Part shown: positions 6,024-6,337 of the stretch, one piece after another
Numbering within the stretch: position 1 is the stretch's first letter
Layout of the letters: every line of letters begins with the position of its first letter
Source: RYN-433 sp036558265
GTDB taxonomy: Bacteria; Planctomycetota; Phycisphaerae; Tepidisphaerales; Tepidisphaeraceae
Reading direction: 5' to 3'
DNA length: 6,337 nt
Assembly: GCA_036558265.1 (NCBI GenBank)
Contig: DATBFY010000419.1
Span: forward strand, 1 to 6,337
Made by a program: the position numbers and the translations under genes
Notes under the pieces: model-generated
Databases searched by the model: none
The model's input: the letters and a program-made list of their open reading frames with translations, nothing else
What the model was told of the DNA's origin: nothing

Positions 6024-6337
6024 TTACCGTGAGCCGGCCGTCGCGGGCGCGGCGGACGGTTGACTGGACGGCGAAGTAGACGGGGCCGTACTCGGGGCCG
6101 TCGAGGGTTTGCTGGTCGATGCTTCCTCGCGCTTGAGCTTCTGCCCGTCCTTGAGGGATTCGAGCACCTTGTAGGGGCCGGTGATGATCACGTCACCGGC
6201 GGCCAGCCCCGATCTGATCACGGTATGGGTCATGTCGCTGGCGCCGATCGAGACGGGCGTGGCGACGGCCTTGCCGTCGATGAAGCGGTAGATGACCGGC
6301 ACGGTCGATTTCGTGGTATCGACCTCCGGGCGGTTGC
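6024..6337 (-). CDS. Periplasmic adaptor (membrane fusion protein), MacA/HlyD-like, C-terminal end
   Basis: Only the last 103 codons lie in the window; the gene begins beyond the right edge. The adaptor bridges the inner-membrane ABC permease and the outer-membrane channel. The visible part is the membrane-proximal domain of the family: TTKSTVPVIYRFIDGKAVATPV, then a TGxSD-like IGASDMTHTVIRSGL segment, AAGDVIITGPYKVLESLKDGQKL, all characteristic of MacA-type adaptors in order and spacing. A Ser/Thr/Pro/Ala-rich tail of about 31 residues follows (6027-6119), containing a four-residue STAP repeat encoded by a 12-base tandem repeat near 6081-6101. Such a tail is not part of the standard fold. 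The frame stays open to the edge, so the GTG at 6302 is not taken as the start. It ends 30 bases before the ATPase gene. The assignment is firm at family level; MacA versus other HlyD-like adaptors rests on the neighbouring MacB-type pair. Confidence 0.88.
   Translation of the reverse strand, partial: NRPEVDTTKSTVPVIYRFIDGKAVATPVSIGASDMTHTVIRSGLAAGDVIITGPYKVLESLKDGQKLKREEASTSKPSTAPSTAPSTSPSSQPSAAPATAGSR

Noticed and set aside
5205..6032. 275-codon open frame on the plus strand opposite the ATPase gene
   Set aside because: Antisense shadow of an ATPase with all motifs intact; low-complexity translation.
1..6337. Search for CRISPR repeats, tRNA/rRNA, transposase or defence genes
   Set aside because: No regular spaced repeats, no RNA gene signatures and no transposase, nuclease or toxin motifs seen in any frame with support.

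Overview
This GC-rich window holds six protein-coding genes, two of them cut by the window edges, and short intergenic spaces. No mobile element, CRISPR array, rRNA, tRNA or defence system is visible. A planctomycete-like Gram-negative bacterium is my best guess, with modest confidence. The reasons are an arginyl/leucyl-tRNA-protein transferase, a secreted protein built of VWVEPVY-type repeats, Ser/Thr/Pro-rich linkers in exported proteins, and short dispersed repeats that read as GTGVPPAL / GGTPAP in translation. The outer-membrane channel and periplasmic adaptor indicate a two-membrane cell envelope.

Layout. The left edge carries the N-terminal ~196 codons of an aminoacyl-tRNA-protein transferase (minus strand, start at 590). 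A 190-base divergent intergenic region follows, with two copies of a 20-base GC-rich repeat and a possible tiny leader ORF. Next is rpiA (plus strand, 781-1461), encoding ribose-5-phosphate isomerase A. A 105-base convergent gap contains a perfect 8-bp hairpin. The rest of the window is minus strand. In transcription order it runs: C-terminal end of a MacA-like periplasmic adaptor (right edge to 6024), a MacB/LolD-type ABC ATPase (5993-5238), a MacB/FtsX-type permease (5226-3970), a TolC-family outer-membrane factor (3945-2275), and, after 150 bases, a small exported repeat protein (2124-1567).

How the genes fit together. The four tightly spaced genes (gaps of 30, 11 and 24 bases) make a complete tripartite ABC exporter: ATPase and permease in the inner membrane, adaptor in the periplasm, channel in the outer membrane. 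ATPase and permease are separate polypeptides, unlike the fused MacB of enterobacteria. The exported substrate cannot be read from sequence. The small repeat protein lies downstream on the same strand but has its own strong ribosome binding site and a longer gap, so co-transcription is possible but unproven. It is the least understood gene here. The transferase (N-degron tagging) and RpiA (pentose phosphate pathway) are housekeeping genes with no visible link to the exporter.
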